Source of the DNA: Acetoanaerobium noterae
GTDB taxonomy: Bacteria; Bacillota; Clostridia; Peptostreptococcales; Filifactoraceae
Assembly (NCBI RefSeq): GCF_900168025.1
Contig: NZ_FUYN01000006.1
Span: forward strand, 124,001-188,000
Reading direction: 5' to 3'
Length of the DNA: 64,000 nt
The notes beneath the pieces were generated by a model, which worked only from the letters and a program-made list of their open reading frames with translations, had not been told where the DNA came from and did not search any database. Both the position numbers and the translations under genes were made by a program. Shown piece by piece: positions 1 to 7,743 of this stretch; position 1 is the first letter of the stretch, and each line of letters starts with the position of its first letter.

Positions 1-2
1 AT

Positions 3-512
3 ATGGATATAGAGGAAGAGTATATAGAAATGTTTGAAGACGTATGGCCTAAAGCCATGGAAAAAGTTAAAGAAATAAGTGAAGACGCTAAGTCTAAGCC
101 TATGAAGATAACAATACGCACTCGCATTTCTCGCCCAATCCAAACAGTCTGGGAGGGATTTACTAAGTCCGAGCATGTTACAAAATGGAACCATGCCTCA
201 GATGACTGGTACTGCCCTCAAGCTGTTAATAACCTTGTAGAGGGTGGTGGCTTTGACTACACTATGGCATCTATAGACGGAAAAGTTTCGTTTCATTTCG
301 AAGGGAAATATACAAAAATAATTCCTCATGAGCAAATCTGCTACGTCCTAGATGATGACAGAGAGATTGTCGTAAATTTTAGCATCATAGACGGCGGTGT
401 TGCTATTGAGGAAACTTTTGATGCTGAAGGCACCCATACTTTGCTACAGCAAAGACAAGGCTGGCAAGCAATTCTCGATAACTTTGCAAAATATACGGAA
501 CAAAACCTCTAG
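3..512 (+). CDS. SRPBCC / AHSA1-like domain protein (N-terminus uncertain)
   Basis: Small protein of the SRPBCC fold, AHSA1-like branch, a family with a hydrophobic ligand cavity and usually no known reaction. The recognisable domain starts at residue 34 (MKITIRT) with RPIQTVWEGF (44-53), HVTKWNHASDDW (58-69) and the C-terminal helix GWQAILDNF (153-161). A stand-alone family member is about 135-145 residues, so the first 33 residues are extra. The ATG at 3 sits against the window edge, so the protein may continue upstream or be the second half of a fusion; no ribosome-binding site precedes the internal ATG at 102. It is followed within 10 bases by the first copy of the 111-bp hairpin repeat. 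Family call is firm; function and start are not. Confidence 0.75.
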   Translation: MDIEEEYIEMFEDVWPKAMEKVKEISEDAKSKPMKITIRTRISRPIQTVWEGFTKSEHVTKWNHASDDWYCPQAVNNLVEGGGFDYTMASIDGKVSFHFEGKYTKIIPHEQICYVLDDDREIVVNFSIIDGGVAIEETFDAEGTHTLLQQRQGWQAILDNFAKYTEQNL

Positions 513-521
513 ATTATACCT

Positions 522-632
522 TCTCATAGTCCTGTGACCTCAAATAATCTCATAAATAATATAATAGCTGCCTTTACAACGAAAACCACATCTTCTTACT
601 TTGATTAGGTTATCGTTGTAAAGGCAGCTATA
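522..632. repeat. 111-bp hairpin repeat, copy 1
   Basis: Near-identical to 6506-6616 in the same orientation with no gaps (about five mismatches). Inside it, arms 564-587 and 608-631 pair over 24 positions with one mismatch around a 20-base loop. The stem is too long and the flank lacks a clear T-run for an ordinary terminator. The two copies bracket the Fic remnant and the redox genes from 1.3 to 6.2 kb. It may be a small non-autonomous mobile element or a duplicated intergenic unit. Confidence 0.85.
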
Positions 633-676
633 ATAGTTCGAAATAGAATTAATCATATCAGTTACTTCTTCTTAAA

Positions 677-1072
677 CTATTTAAACTTACTACTCATAAC
701 TTTCCTATATCTTTGTTTACTGCTCCTTGGCTTATCTGGTATAGTCATCTCAATATAACCTAATTCTAACGCAGGTAATAGATAATTATCTCTAAATGTA
801 GGTCTATGCTTTAACTTAAGTAATTCCATAAGTTCTTTTGTAGAATATTCTTTATCTCCAATAATTTCTAATAGCTTTTCAACTTGTTCGGTAACTTGTT
901 CCCCAACTTGTTCGGTATCTACAATTTCACATAAAGCATCGTATATAGCTTGTAATAAAAATTCAATAAATCTTCCTGAATCAGCACTATGGTCACATTC
1001 TCCAAGTACTTTGTAATACTCATCTTGCCTTTCCTTTATTAATGTTTCTATTGGTAGCCAACCAAATATCCC
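677..1072 (-). pseudogene. 3' remnant of a Fic-family protein gene
   Basis: Reading the minus strand from 1072 gives an open frame of about 131 codons, without a start codon, ending at the TAG at 677-679. It starts IFGWLPIETLIKERQDEYY, the helix that follows the catalytic Fic domain, then has three GEQV/TEQV repeats and a winged-helix tail ending KVMSSKFK. This matches the C-terminal third of Fic/DOC proteins. The catalytic HPFxxGNGR motif is absent, and upstream of 1072 the frame runs into stops, so the gene is decapitated. Part of it (849-940) recurs at 8298-8389 and part (799-870) at 9877-9948. Family assignment is by motif memory. Confidence 0.7.
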
Positions 1073-1080
1073 TAGGTGTA

Positions 1081-1290
1081 TTTATTAGAACAGCACTAGC
1101 TTTGGATTTCTTTTGATTTTATCCATAATTAAAATACTTGCAGACTGATTATATTTTATCTCAATCCAGATGTGTTATCATACACAAAATTATTTACAGT
1201 CTCTAATATTTTAATTATTGCATTAAAAGGTTTTTGCGATAAATCACAACTTATATCTAAAAGCTTTATTTATATGCTTTAGTATTTTTT
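1081..1290 (-). other. Degenerate coding-like stretch
   Basis: Between the Fic remnant and the monooxygenase gene the minus strand holds short protein-like pieces broken by stops and frame changes, for example LSQKPFNAIIKILETVNNF near 1165-1235 and SASILIMDKIKRN near 1110-1150. They look like a decayed gene, possibly the upstream part of the same locus as the Fic remnant, but I do not recognise the family. No promoter or RNA structure stands out. Confidence 0.3.
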
Positions 1291-1295
1291 ACTCT

Positions 1296-1589
1296 TTACT
1301 TGAAATAATATTTATCATATAACTCTACTTCACTTTGTTTATAGGAAATCGATTGTATTCGTGGAATAATTTCTTCAAAATGATGTGATTCCATATGATA
1401 TTTTAAGGATTCAATAGAATCCCACTGCTCTATAAAAGTAAATTCATTAATATTATCTTTATTTCTAAAAAGTTCATATGATATACAACCTTTTTCTTTT
1501 CTAGTTTCTTCAATTAGTTGATTACATAACTCCAACATATAATAAACTTTGTTTTCTTGAATATAATTTTTTGCAATCACTGTTATCAT
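1296..1589 (-). CDS. ABM-type (YgiN-like) putative quinol monooxygenase
   Basis: A 97-residue protein of the antibiotic-biosynthesis monooxygenase fold: dimeric ferredoxin-like proteins that oxidise quinols or similar compounds without a cofactor. It begins MITVIAKNYIQENKV and carries the family blocks EKGCISYELFRN and FTFIEQWDSIESLKYHMES, and ends with the H/P-containing helix SHHFEEIIPRIQ. Length is normal for the family. The start is supported by a strong GGAGGAG before the ATG. It is the last gene of the minus-strand redox cluster, about 200 bases beyond the SDR, and probably shares substrates with it. The real substrate cannot be read from the sequence. Confidence 0.85.
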   Translation of the reverse strand: MITVIAKNYIQENKVYYMLELCNQLIEETRKEKGCISYELFRNKDNINEFTFIEQWDSIESLKYHMESHHFEEIIPRIQSISYKQSEVELYDKYYFK

Positions 1590-1784
1590 ACAGTTTCTCC
1601 TCCTTTACAATATTACATTTGCATGTCCAAACTAATTTCTAAAATCACTGCTGAAACATTCTGTTTTGTAGACAAATGCAAAAAAAGTAGATAGTATCTA
1701 ATTATCTTATGAATTCACTCCATAAGTTGGGTATACTTTCAAATGTTGATTTTCTTAGAATATTCTTAGTTACTACTTATATTA

Positions 1785-2582
1785 TCATATATGCTTTATC
1801 ACTCCACCATCAATTAATACTGCATTACCATTAATGCCACCATTACCAGCAACAAATAATACAGTATTAGCAACTTCTTCAATAGTAACAAACTTCTGGA
1901 CTAAGCTATCTTTGTCATTTCCTGTTTTAAAATAATCTTTTACAGCATCTTCTAAAGCACAATTATCTTTTTCAGCAATATCCTCAAAATACTTTTTAAT
2001 TCCTGGTGTCCATGTAGTAACTGGCAAAACACTATTTACTCGTACCTCTGTTCCTTTTGTTAATTCTGCTAACGCTCTAGATAGTCCTATTAAAGCAGAT
2101 TTTGTAACAGAATAGTGAACCAAGTCTGGATTTGGTCTTAATCCGGCTTCACTTGAGATATTAATGATTACACCATTATTATCTATTAACATTTTAGGTA
2201 GTACATTTCTACACATCCTAACTGCAGACATAACATTCATATTCCAGACATGGTTCCATTCTTCATCGGAGATATCAAAGAAAGGTGTAACTGGATATAT
2301 GCCAATATTATTTACTAAAATATCAAGGTTTCCATTTTTATATACTAGTTCATATAGTCTATTGCAGTCTTCTTCTATAGAGAGATCTGCTATAATACCT
2401 TCAATTTTTGCATTAGGATACTTGATTTGAAGTTCATTAATCGTACTTTCAACTTCACTTTCTAAATAACTGTTAATAATGACATTTGCACCTTCTTTAA
2501 TAAATGACTCTGCAATACCTCTTCCAATTCCACTTGTAGATCCTGTAATGAGAACTCTTTTTCCAGACATATTTAATTCCAT
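1785..2582 (-). CDS. SDR-family NAD(P)-dependent oxidoreductase
   Basis: Classical short-chain dehydrogenase/reductase of 265 residues. The Rossmann cofactor motif TGSTSGIG is at 13-20, NNIG at 91-94, the catalytic serine in NISSEAG (141-147), and the YSVTK pair at 157-161 (Tyr157, Lys161). The C-terminus closes with the usual NGNAVLIDGG. These proteins reduce carbonyls or oxidise alcohols using NAD(P)H. GGAGG precedes the ATG. It follows the large OYE gene in the same direction with 81 bases between, a gap that holds a small hairpin. The cluster suggests reduction of an unsaturated carbonyl or quinone compound; this is inferred from neighbours only. Confidence 0.92.
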   Translation of the reverse strand: MELNMSGKRVLITGSTSGIGRGIAESFIKEGANVIINSYLESEVESTINELQIKYPNAKIEGIIADLSIEEDCNRLYELVYKNGNLDILVNNIGIYPVTPFFDISDEEWNHVWNMNVMSAVRMCRNVLPKMLIDNNGVIINISSEAGLRPNPDLVHYSVTKSALIGLSRALAELTKGTEVRVNSVLPVTTWTPGIKKYFEDIAEKDNCALEDAVKDYFKTGNDKDSLVQKFVTIEEVANTVLFVAGNGGINGNAVLIDGGVIKHI

Positions 2583-2634
2583 AATATTCCCTCCATTTTT
2601 GTAGTTATTAAATTAACAATTTGCTTTGGAAAAT

Positions 2635-2656
2635 AGCACCCAGTTTTCTGGGTGCT
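2635..2656. terminator. Short hairpin between OYE and SDR genes
   Basis: Perfect 9-bp stem (2635-2643 with 2648-2656) and a four-base loop. The minus-strand flank is only mildly T-rich, so it may be an attenuator or an RNA-stability element that changes the ratio of the OYE and SDR products. Confidence 0.45.
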
Positions 2657-2663
2657 CAATCTG

Positions 2664-4580
2664 CTATATTGAAAGTGCTATTTTATATGCTTTGTTCATC
2701 CCATCAAGAGCTTTACCAACTTGATGAGCATCACCTATAACACTCACTTTAAACTTACCAATCAACTTTTCTGAAAGTTGATTATTTGATTTTGAGCCAA
2801 TTGCCATAACTACAAGATCTGCAGGAATAACAAACTGCTTCTCCTCACGTTGTACCAATACGCCATTTTCTAGAATTTCTAATACTTTAGTATTAGTGAA
2901 AATATCGACATTATTGTGATTCAATGACTTAATAAGGAAATGTCTCGGTGCACTTACCATATCTGCTGCAAGTTCTGACTGCATTTCAACAATTGACGCC
3001 TTATGATTATGCACTGCAATATGCTCAGCAGTTTCAGCTCCAACAAGCCCGCCACCAATTACAACTGCATTTCCAAACAGATCAACCTTACCATTTAACA
3101 CGTCATTTGCAGTATAAACATGTTTCATATCTGAACCAGGTATTTTGGGTACAATAGGGGTTGCACCTGTAGCAATAATAATCTCGTCAGGTTTTTCCGC
3201 TTCAACCAGATTAACATCTACCTCTTTATTAAGTACAACTTTTACACCTGCTCTCTTTAGCTCACTCTTTTGCCATACAGTAAGTGTGTTGAGAAGTTCT
3301 TTTCCTGGAGGTATTGCTGCGAGCAACCATTGCCCACCTAACTTTTCATCTTTTTCATATAAGGTTACATCATGACCACGTTTTGAAGCAACAATAGCAG
3401 CTTCCATACCTACTGGACCACCACCTATAACCATTACTTTCTTTTTATTATCAGCTTCAACAATTTTATATTCTTCTTCTTTTCCTGCTGTAGGATTCAC
3501 TAGACATGATACCGCTTCTTGCTTCGCAATTTTGCCCTGACAGCCTTGCCAACATCCAATACAATATCGGATTTCATCAAATCTATTTTCCAACACTTTG
3601 TTAGGAAGATGAGGGTCCGCAATTGAAGCACGCCCCATTGCTATGAAATCTGCTTTTCCTTCTTTTAGTAAAGATTCAGCAACATGTGGTTGAACAATCT
3701 TATTTACTGCAAAAACTGGTATGGCAACAACCTTTTTAATTTGTTCGGCATAATCTGAGAAAACAGCTGTCCTTATAGCTGTAGGTGCTGAAACAACCGC
3801 GCCACTTTTATAAACTCCAGCTGAAGCATGTATCGCTGCAATCCCTTTATGCTCGAGTATTTGTGCTATTACTTTTGTATCTTCTGGAGTTAGACCTCCT
3901 TCTACCATCTCATCAACAGACATTCTATAGATAATCGGATACTCATCACCAACCAACTCTTTTGTTCTTTCAATAATTTCCAATGGAAATCTAAGACGAT
4001 TCATAAAATTGCCACCATACTCGTCAGTTCTTTTATTTGAAAAAGGTGATACAAATTGATTGATTAAATATCCATGAGCCCCGTGTAATTCTACAGCATC
4101 ATAGCCAGCATCTTTGCATCTACGAATTGCTTGAGCAAATTTTTCAACCATATCCTTTACTTCTTTAGTTGTAAGTTCTTCAGGCACTTCTGGTTGCGTT
4201 GGGTCTTGTATTGCTGATGGAGCAAGAGGTCTAAAACCAGTAATAGAACTGTTAGATTCTCTTCCAGCATGATAAACTTGAACAGCAATTTTTGAACCTG
4301 CTTTATGAACACGATTAACAAGCTCTTTGTGCTCTAACATAATTTCGTCAGACCAAAGACCAGGAATTCTCTTAAAACCTGCACCTCTTGGTTCGATTAC
4401 ATTGTCTTCACATATAATCAATCCCCATCCACCTTTTGCTTTTTCTTCATAATAACGAATATACCTTTCTGTTAAACGACCATCTTCTGAAGCATACTCC
4501 GTTAACATAGGAGGCACAATAAATCGATTTTTAACTGTCAAATTTCCAATTTTACCTTCTTCAAATAATTTCTTAAACAT
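2664..4580 (-). CDS. NADH:flavin oxidoreductase / 2,4-dienoyl-CoA reductase-like (FadH type)
   Basis: A 638-residue two-part flavoenzyme. Residues 1-335 are the Old-Yellow-Enzyme TIM barrel with FMN (ELHGAHGYL at 164-172, RTDEYGGN at 184-191). Cys340, 343, 347 and 359 form the C-x2-C-x3-C-x11-C ligand set for a 4Fe-4S cluster. The second half is an FAD/NAD(P)H domain with GGGPVG at 386-391 and GGGLVGAETAE further on. This is the FadH/trimethylamine dehydrogenase architecture, which passes electrons NAD(P)H to FAD to 4Fe-4S to FMN and reduces activated C=C bonds. It has a good GGAG start and follows the second OYE gene by 18 bases, so they are one operon. Natural substrate unknown. Confidence 0.93.
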   Translation of the reverse strand: MFKKLFEEGKIGNLTVKNRFIVPPMLTEYASEDGRLTERYIRYYEEKAKGGWGLIICEDNVIEPRGAGFKRIPGLWSDEIMLEHKELVNRVHKAGSKIAVQVYHAGRESNSSITGFRPLAPSAIQDPTQPEVPEELTTKEVKDMVEKFAQAIRRCKDAGYDAVELHGAHGYLINQFVSPFSNKRTDEYGGNFMNRLRFPLEIIERTKELVGDEYPIIYRMSVDEMVEGGLTPEDTKVIAQILEHKGIAAIHASAGVYKSGAVVSAPTAIRTAVFSDYAEQIKKVVAIPVFAVNKIVQPHVAESLLKEGKADFIAMGRASIADPHLPNKVLENRFDEIRYCIGCWQGCQGKIAKQEAVSCLVNPTAGKEEEYKIVEADNKKKVMVIGGGPVGMEAAIVASKRGHDVTLYEKDEKLGGQWLLAAIPPGKELLNTLTVWQKSELKRAGVKVVLNKEVDVNLVEAEKPDEIIIATGATPIVPKIPGSDMKHVYTANDVLNGKVDLFGNAVVIGGGLVGAETAEHIAVHNHKASIVEMQSELAADMVSAPRHFLIKSLNHNNVDIFTNTKVLEILENGVLVQREEKQFVIPADLVVMAIGSKSNNQLSEKLIGKFKVSVIGDAHQVGKALDGMNKAYKIALSI

Positions 4581-4598
4581 AAAAATTCTCCTTTCAAA

Positions 4599-5702
4599 TT
4601 ATCTTCTATTAAATATGCAACTATTAGGCTCAGTTTCCCAACATTTATTACAGGAAATACATTTAGGACTGTAGAATTTATTATCTTTCCATTTATTTAT
4701 CAAGTCAGTTTCACACAATAAAGGCCTTGCTATTGAGAAGTAATTAATTTCACTAGTTTCCAAAATATTTTCCATAACCTCAACAGATCTATTTCCTCCC
4801 ATTAAAACTACCTTTGCATCTACAATTTGTGCTACTTTTTCAGTTTGCTCTCTAAAATAGGATTGCTCGGCAAGTGTTTTGATTCCTGTTCTAGCTGGTC
4901 CAATTCCTTTTCCAGAAGACTCATTAACAGCACTGACTTCAATGATGTCTACCCCTAACTTGTCTACTTTTTCAAACACATATAACGCATCATCCATAAC
5001 TAGGCCTTCATTTTTATCCATAAAATCATCAAAATTCAGTTTAATCATTATTGGATAATCTTCTCCTACTTTTTCTCTAACCGCTCCAATTACTTCATAT
5101 ATAATCCTTGCACGATTGTTAATATCCCCACCATATTCATCTGTTCTTCTATTATAATAGGGTGTTAGAAATTGACTTAAGAAATAACCATGTGCTGCAT
5201 GAATCTGTACAGCATCAAATCCAGATTTTTTGGCTCTTTCAGCTGCAAGTGCAAACTTGTCGATCACTTCATGAATATCATCTTTTGTTGCCTCTACTGG
5301 TGTAATTCCAGTTACTCGATTTTTAACTGCTGATGGACCTAGAATTCTCATATTTTGGGAATCTGGATGATGATTTTGCGAACCACCTAAAACCATCTGC
5401 AAAGCTATTTTACTACCTTCGCAATGGACAGCTTCTGTAAGTTCTTTGTATTCTTCGATAAAACTATCATTGCTAATTCCAAGCATTCTCGGGTTTGGCC
5501 GTTCCTCATCTGATATAAATGCGTAACCAGTAATAATAAGAGCCACACCACCTTTAGCCAAAGAAATATAATGTTCAATCAAGTTACTATTTATATGGCC
5601 ATCTTCGTCTGCCATTTTCATCCATAGTGCAGATCGAATAAATCGATTCTTTAGTTCTATAGATTTGACTTTACTTTTATCCCACAATGATATATTAGAC
5701 AT
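4599..5702 (-). CDS. Old Yellow Enzyme-family NADH:flavin oxidoreductase (short form)
   Basis: 367-residue FMN barrel related to the first half of the neighbouring FadH-type protein. It has QIHAAHGYFLSQF and RRTDEYGGD around residues 165-192, the usual substrate and FMN site. Unlike its neighbour it stops after a short cysteine tail, CISCNKCWETEPNSC, whose spacing (C-x2-C-x2-C-x6-C) differs from the FadH cluster; whether it holds an iron-sulfur centre is open. It lacks the FAD/NAD domain and would need an outside electron donor. GGAGG precedes the ATG. It is the first gene of the minus-strand operon, divergent from the HxlR regulator across an inverted repeat. Confidence 0.9.
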   Translation of the reverse strand: MSNISLWDKSKVKSIELKNRFIRSALWMKMADEDGHINSNLIEHYISLAKGGVALIITGYAFISDEERPNPRMLGISNDSFIEEYKELTEAVHCEGSKIALQMVLGGSQNHHPDSQNMRILGPSAVKNRVTGITPVEATKDDIHEVIDKFALAAERAKKSGFDAVQIHAAHGYFLSQFLTPYYNRRTDEYGGDINNRARIIYEVIGAVREKVGEDYPIMIKLNFDDFMDKNEGLVMDDALYVFEKVDKLGVDIIEVSAVNESSGKGIGPARTGIKTLAEQSYFREQTEKVAQIVDAKVVLMGGNRSVEVMENILETSEINYFSIARPLLCETDLINKWKDNKFYSPKCISCNKCWETEPNSCIFNRR

Positions 5703-5731
5703 TTTAATCCTCCTTTTAGTATCTTGACGTT

Positions 5732-5760
5732 AACATAACAAACTAAAAAACATCAAACAA
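5732..5760 (-). promoter_or_regulatory. Promoter of the OYE/SDR operon
   Basis: On the minus strand TTGTTT (5755-5760) and TATGTT (5732-5737) are separated by 17 bases, giving a plausible sigma-A promoter 30 bases before the OYE start codon. The -35 box lies 6 bases from the 5767-5796 inverted repeat. Confidence 0.5.
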
Positions 5761-5766
5761 GTAGGC

Positions 5767-5796
5767 ACTTTTAGGTAAGACTACTTACCTAAAAGT
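5767..5796. promoter_or_regulatory. Inverted-repeat operator, likely HxlR-type regulator site
   Basis: Perfect 13-bp arms (5767-5779 and 5784-5796) with a four-base centre, placed between the divergent HxlR and OYE genes. HxlR-family dimers bind such palindromes next to the genes they control. It abuts the -35 of the OYE promoter and lies about 35 bases before the regulator's own promoter, which fits activation of the OYE operon or repression of both. Confidence 0.65.
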
Positions 5797-5831
5797 TAGT
5801 TTTTAAGCATTTAGCTACCTAGTCATACTCC

Positions 5832-5860
5832 TTGATTTGTATTTTTTTTTAGTATAGAAT
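5832..5860 (+). promoter_or_regulatory. Promoter of the HxlR regulator gene
   Basis: TTGATT (5832-5837) and TAGAAT (5855-5860) with a 17-base spacer, followed by an AAAGGAG ribosome-binding site and the ATG at 5889. Confidence 0.45.
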
Positions 5861-5888
5861 GTTGATAAAACATGGAAAGGAGCAACTC

Positions 5889-6221
5889 ATGTTAAAATAT
5901 AAAAACAAGAAGTTTGTTTGTCATATCGATTTGGGTATGGAACTTATTCGTGGTAAATGGAAAGCTGTGATATTATGCCATTTAAATGATGGTCCAAAAA
6001 GATTCCTAGAGCTTCAAAGAATTACTTGTGGTGTTAGTCAAAAAGTACTCAACGAGAAATTAACAGAACTAGAAAATGATGGACTTATTTTTAAGACTAC
6101 TTATCCAGAAGTTCCACCACGGGTTGAATATGAACTCACTGATTTAGGCAAGGGTCTTTTTCCTGCTCTTGACCTTCTAGAACAATGGACAGTTAAAAAT
6201 TATCCTTTTGATAAAAAATAA
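5889..6221 (+). CDS. HxlR-family winged-helix transcriptional regulator
   Basis: About 110 residues, normal for the family. The HxlR signature is clear: VCHIDLGMELIRGKWKAVIL, then RFLELQRITCGVSQKVLNEKL as the recognition part and the wing PEVPPRVEYELTDLG. These dimeric regulators often respond to quinones, aldehydes or other electrophiles through cysteines; this one has Cys residues near the start and in the recognition region (ITCGV). An ATG at 5859 is possible, but the AAAGGAG at 5876-5882 fits the ATG at 5889. It diverges from the OYE operon with a 13-bp inverted repeat between, so that operon is its likely target. Confidence 0.9.
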   Translation: MLKYKNKKFVCHIDLGMELIRGKWKAVILCHLNDGPKRFLELQRITCGVSQKVLNEKLTELENDGLIFKTTYPEVPPRVEYELTDLGKGLFPALDLLEQWTVKNYPFDKK

Positions 6222-6298
6222 AATAAGAACTCTCCCAGTTAGATAAATAACGAATTGCTATTAAAACTCTAAAAGGTTGATATGTTCACAATTAAAAC

Positions 6299-6338
6299 GG
6301 ACTTATATTTCAGATATAAGCTTCTGAAATATAAGTCC
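6299..6338. repeat. Perfect 15-bp inverted repeat downstream of the HxlR gene
   Basis: Arms 6299-6313 and 6324-6338 with a 10-base loop. There is no proper T-run on the plus side, so it is at best a weak terminator. The 6222-6505 stretch holds nothing else I can name. Confidence 0.6.
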
Positions 6339-6505
6339 AAAATAATAAACTTCTATTTTATATTTGTAAAAATATTCTTGTTAAAATAAATTTTTCTTTA
6401 AGATAGTTTGAATTGCTTAAACTTGCAAAGATTATCGTTCAATAATAGTGAGGATTATATTCTTACCACTTCAAAGGTTCTCTTTAATAATAGACTATCA
6501 ATTTC

Positions 6506-6616
6506 TCTCATAGTCCTGCGACTTCAAATAATCTCATAAATAATATAATAGCTGTCTTTACAACAAAAACCAAATCTTCTTACTTTGATTAGGTTATCGT
6601 TGTAAAGGCAGCTATA
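6506..6616. repeat. 111-bp hairpin repeat, copy 2
   Basis: Second copy of the element at 522-632, same orientation, constant offset of 5984 bases. Its hairpin arms (6548-6571 and 6592-6615) carry extra mismatches compared with copy 1. It ends about 70 bases before the isochorismatase start codon. Confidence 0.85.
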
Positions 6617-6685
6617 GTTTTGACTATTAATTTTTATAAGGGTATAATTTTATTTGATCAAACTTACAAAGGAGAGATAACATAT

Positions 6686-7279
6686 ATGTTAAATAAAAAG
6701 GAAACAGCTTTACTAGTAATCGATATGCAATACGGGGGCGGTGCTCCTGACGGTTCTCTGGTAAAAATGCTAAACGTTGATGTAACAAAACAAGAAGATA
6801 TAGTGACTCCAATGATAAAATTAAAGGACTACTTTAATGAAAATGAAATGTTGGTTGTCAACATTAAAACAGAATATGAAGAAGATTTTAGTGACTGGAA
6901 AATGCTAGCTGAAAGATTTGAAGTGAAAAAATACAATCATTTTGTAAAAGGCTCACCAGATGCAGAAATCATTCCTCCTCTAGCTCCTAGAGAAGGTGAA
7001 GAACTGATAATCAAGAATAGATGGAATGCTTTTTTCAACACTAATCTAGATGATTTACTTAAAAGTAAAAACATTAAGAATCTGATACTTGTTGGAGCTG
7101 CAACAGATGTTTGTGTATTTGAAACCTGCAGTTATGCTTTTTCTTTAAATTATAACTGTATCGTACCAATTGAAACTACAGCATCTTTTAATGCTGAAAG
7201 GAAGCAAATGGGACTTGAAATGCTTAAATTTGGACGAGCACAGGTTGTAAATGTAGAAGAGTTATATAATATGTTTTAA
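6686..7279 (+). CDS. Isochorismatase-family cysteine hydrolase
   Basis: About 197 residues. The family's catalytic triad is visible: Asp13 in LLVIDMQ, Lys110 in IIKNRWNAFF and Cys143 in GAATDVCVFETC, with the preceding Ala-Thr cis-peptide region. Members cleave amides or esters (nicotinamidase, N-carbamoyl hydrolases, ureidoacrylate hydrolase), and the motif alone does not pick one. The reading frame extends upstream to 6620, but AAAGGAG at 6668-6674 points to the ATG at 6686. It stands alone between the hairpin repeat and a convergent terminator. Confidence 0.88.
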   Translation: MLNKKETALLVIDMQYGGGAPDGSLVKMLNVDVTKQEDIVTPMIKLKDYFNENEMLVVNIKTEYEEDFSDWKMLAERFEVKKYNHFVKGSPDAEIIPPLAPREGEELIIKNRWNAFFNTNLDDLLKSKNIKNLILVGAATDVCVFETCSYAFSLNYNCIVPIETTASFNAERKQMGLEMLKFGRAQVVNVEELYNMF

Positions 7280-7295
7280 TAGAATTTGGTCATAT

Positions 7296-7358
7296 AAAGG
7301 GGGCGATTGTAAAATGAGGTCTTTTGACAACTAACCTCATTTTCTGACATCCCCCTTT
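7296..7358. terminator. Two-part convergent terminator hairpin
   Basis: Outer stem 7296-7303 with 7351-7358 and a perfect inner 10-bp stem 7311-7320 with 7334-7343, between the converging isochorismatase and 125-residue unknown genes. A TTTT run follows on the plus side, and a complementary A-run before the left arm serves the minus strand. Confidence 0.65.
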
Positions 7359-7365
7359 TAAATTT

Positions 7366-7743
7366 TTATATCCTCTCTATCCCATCTAAATCAAAATATA
7401 CGTTTCTTATTCTAAAAGGAGAAGGGTTTGAATATTGTAATTTTAATTTTTCAAAATCACTAATTCTCTTTGAGTGATAATATGGCTTATCGAATTGTAA
7501 TTTTTCATTTCTAATCCAAATTGGGACTTTAATATTATGCATCTGTAAGTAGTAATCTATTAATGCTGATATCTTGGTTAAATATATTATTTCCTCTTCA
7601 CTGCATAAATCTATGTCAACTGGATTTATTAAACTGTCTATAAACTTCATATCCTTGTATTTCAACATTTCTAATAGTTGATTTAAACTAGTATCTTCAT
7701 CAGGATAATTAAATAGCGTTTGTAAATACTTATTTCCAATCAT
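7366..7743 (-). CDS. Unknown 125-residue partner of the nucleotidyltransferase
   Basis: I do not recognise a named family. The protein is soluble, with no signal or membrane segment. It starts MIGNKYLQTLFNYPDEDTSL, is mostly helical in its first 90 residues, and ends with a basic and aromatic segment (KPYYHSKRISDFEKL then PFRIRNVYFDLDG). It overlaps the end of the upstream nucleotidyltransferase gene by 14 bases, so the two are translationally coupled and almost certainly act together. The layout resembles two-gene toxin-antitoxin or abortive-infection pairs in which one partner is a minimal nucleotidyltransferase, but the role of this protein is unproven. Confidence 0.6.
   Translation of the reverse strand: MIGNKYLQTLFNYPDEDTSLNQLLEMLKYKDMKFIDSLINPVDIDLCSEEEIIYLTKISALIDYYLQMHNIKVPIWIRNEKLQFDKPYYHSKRISDFEKLKLQYSNPSPFRIRNVYFDLDGIERI

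Noticed and set aside
2164-3375. Plus-strand open frames inside the SDR and FadH-type genes
   Set aside because: Antisense shadows of two well-supported genes.
6299-6338. 15-bp inverted repeat as a rho-independent terminator
   Set aside because: No T-run follows on either strand; listed only as an inverted repeat.
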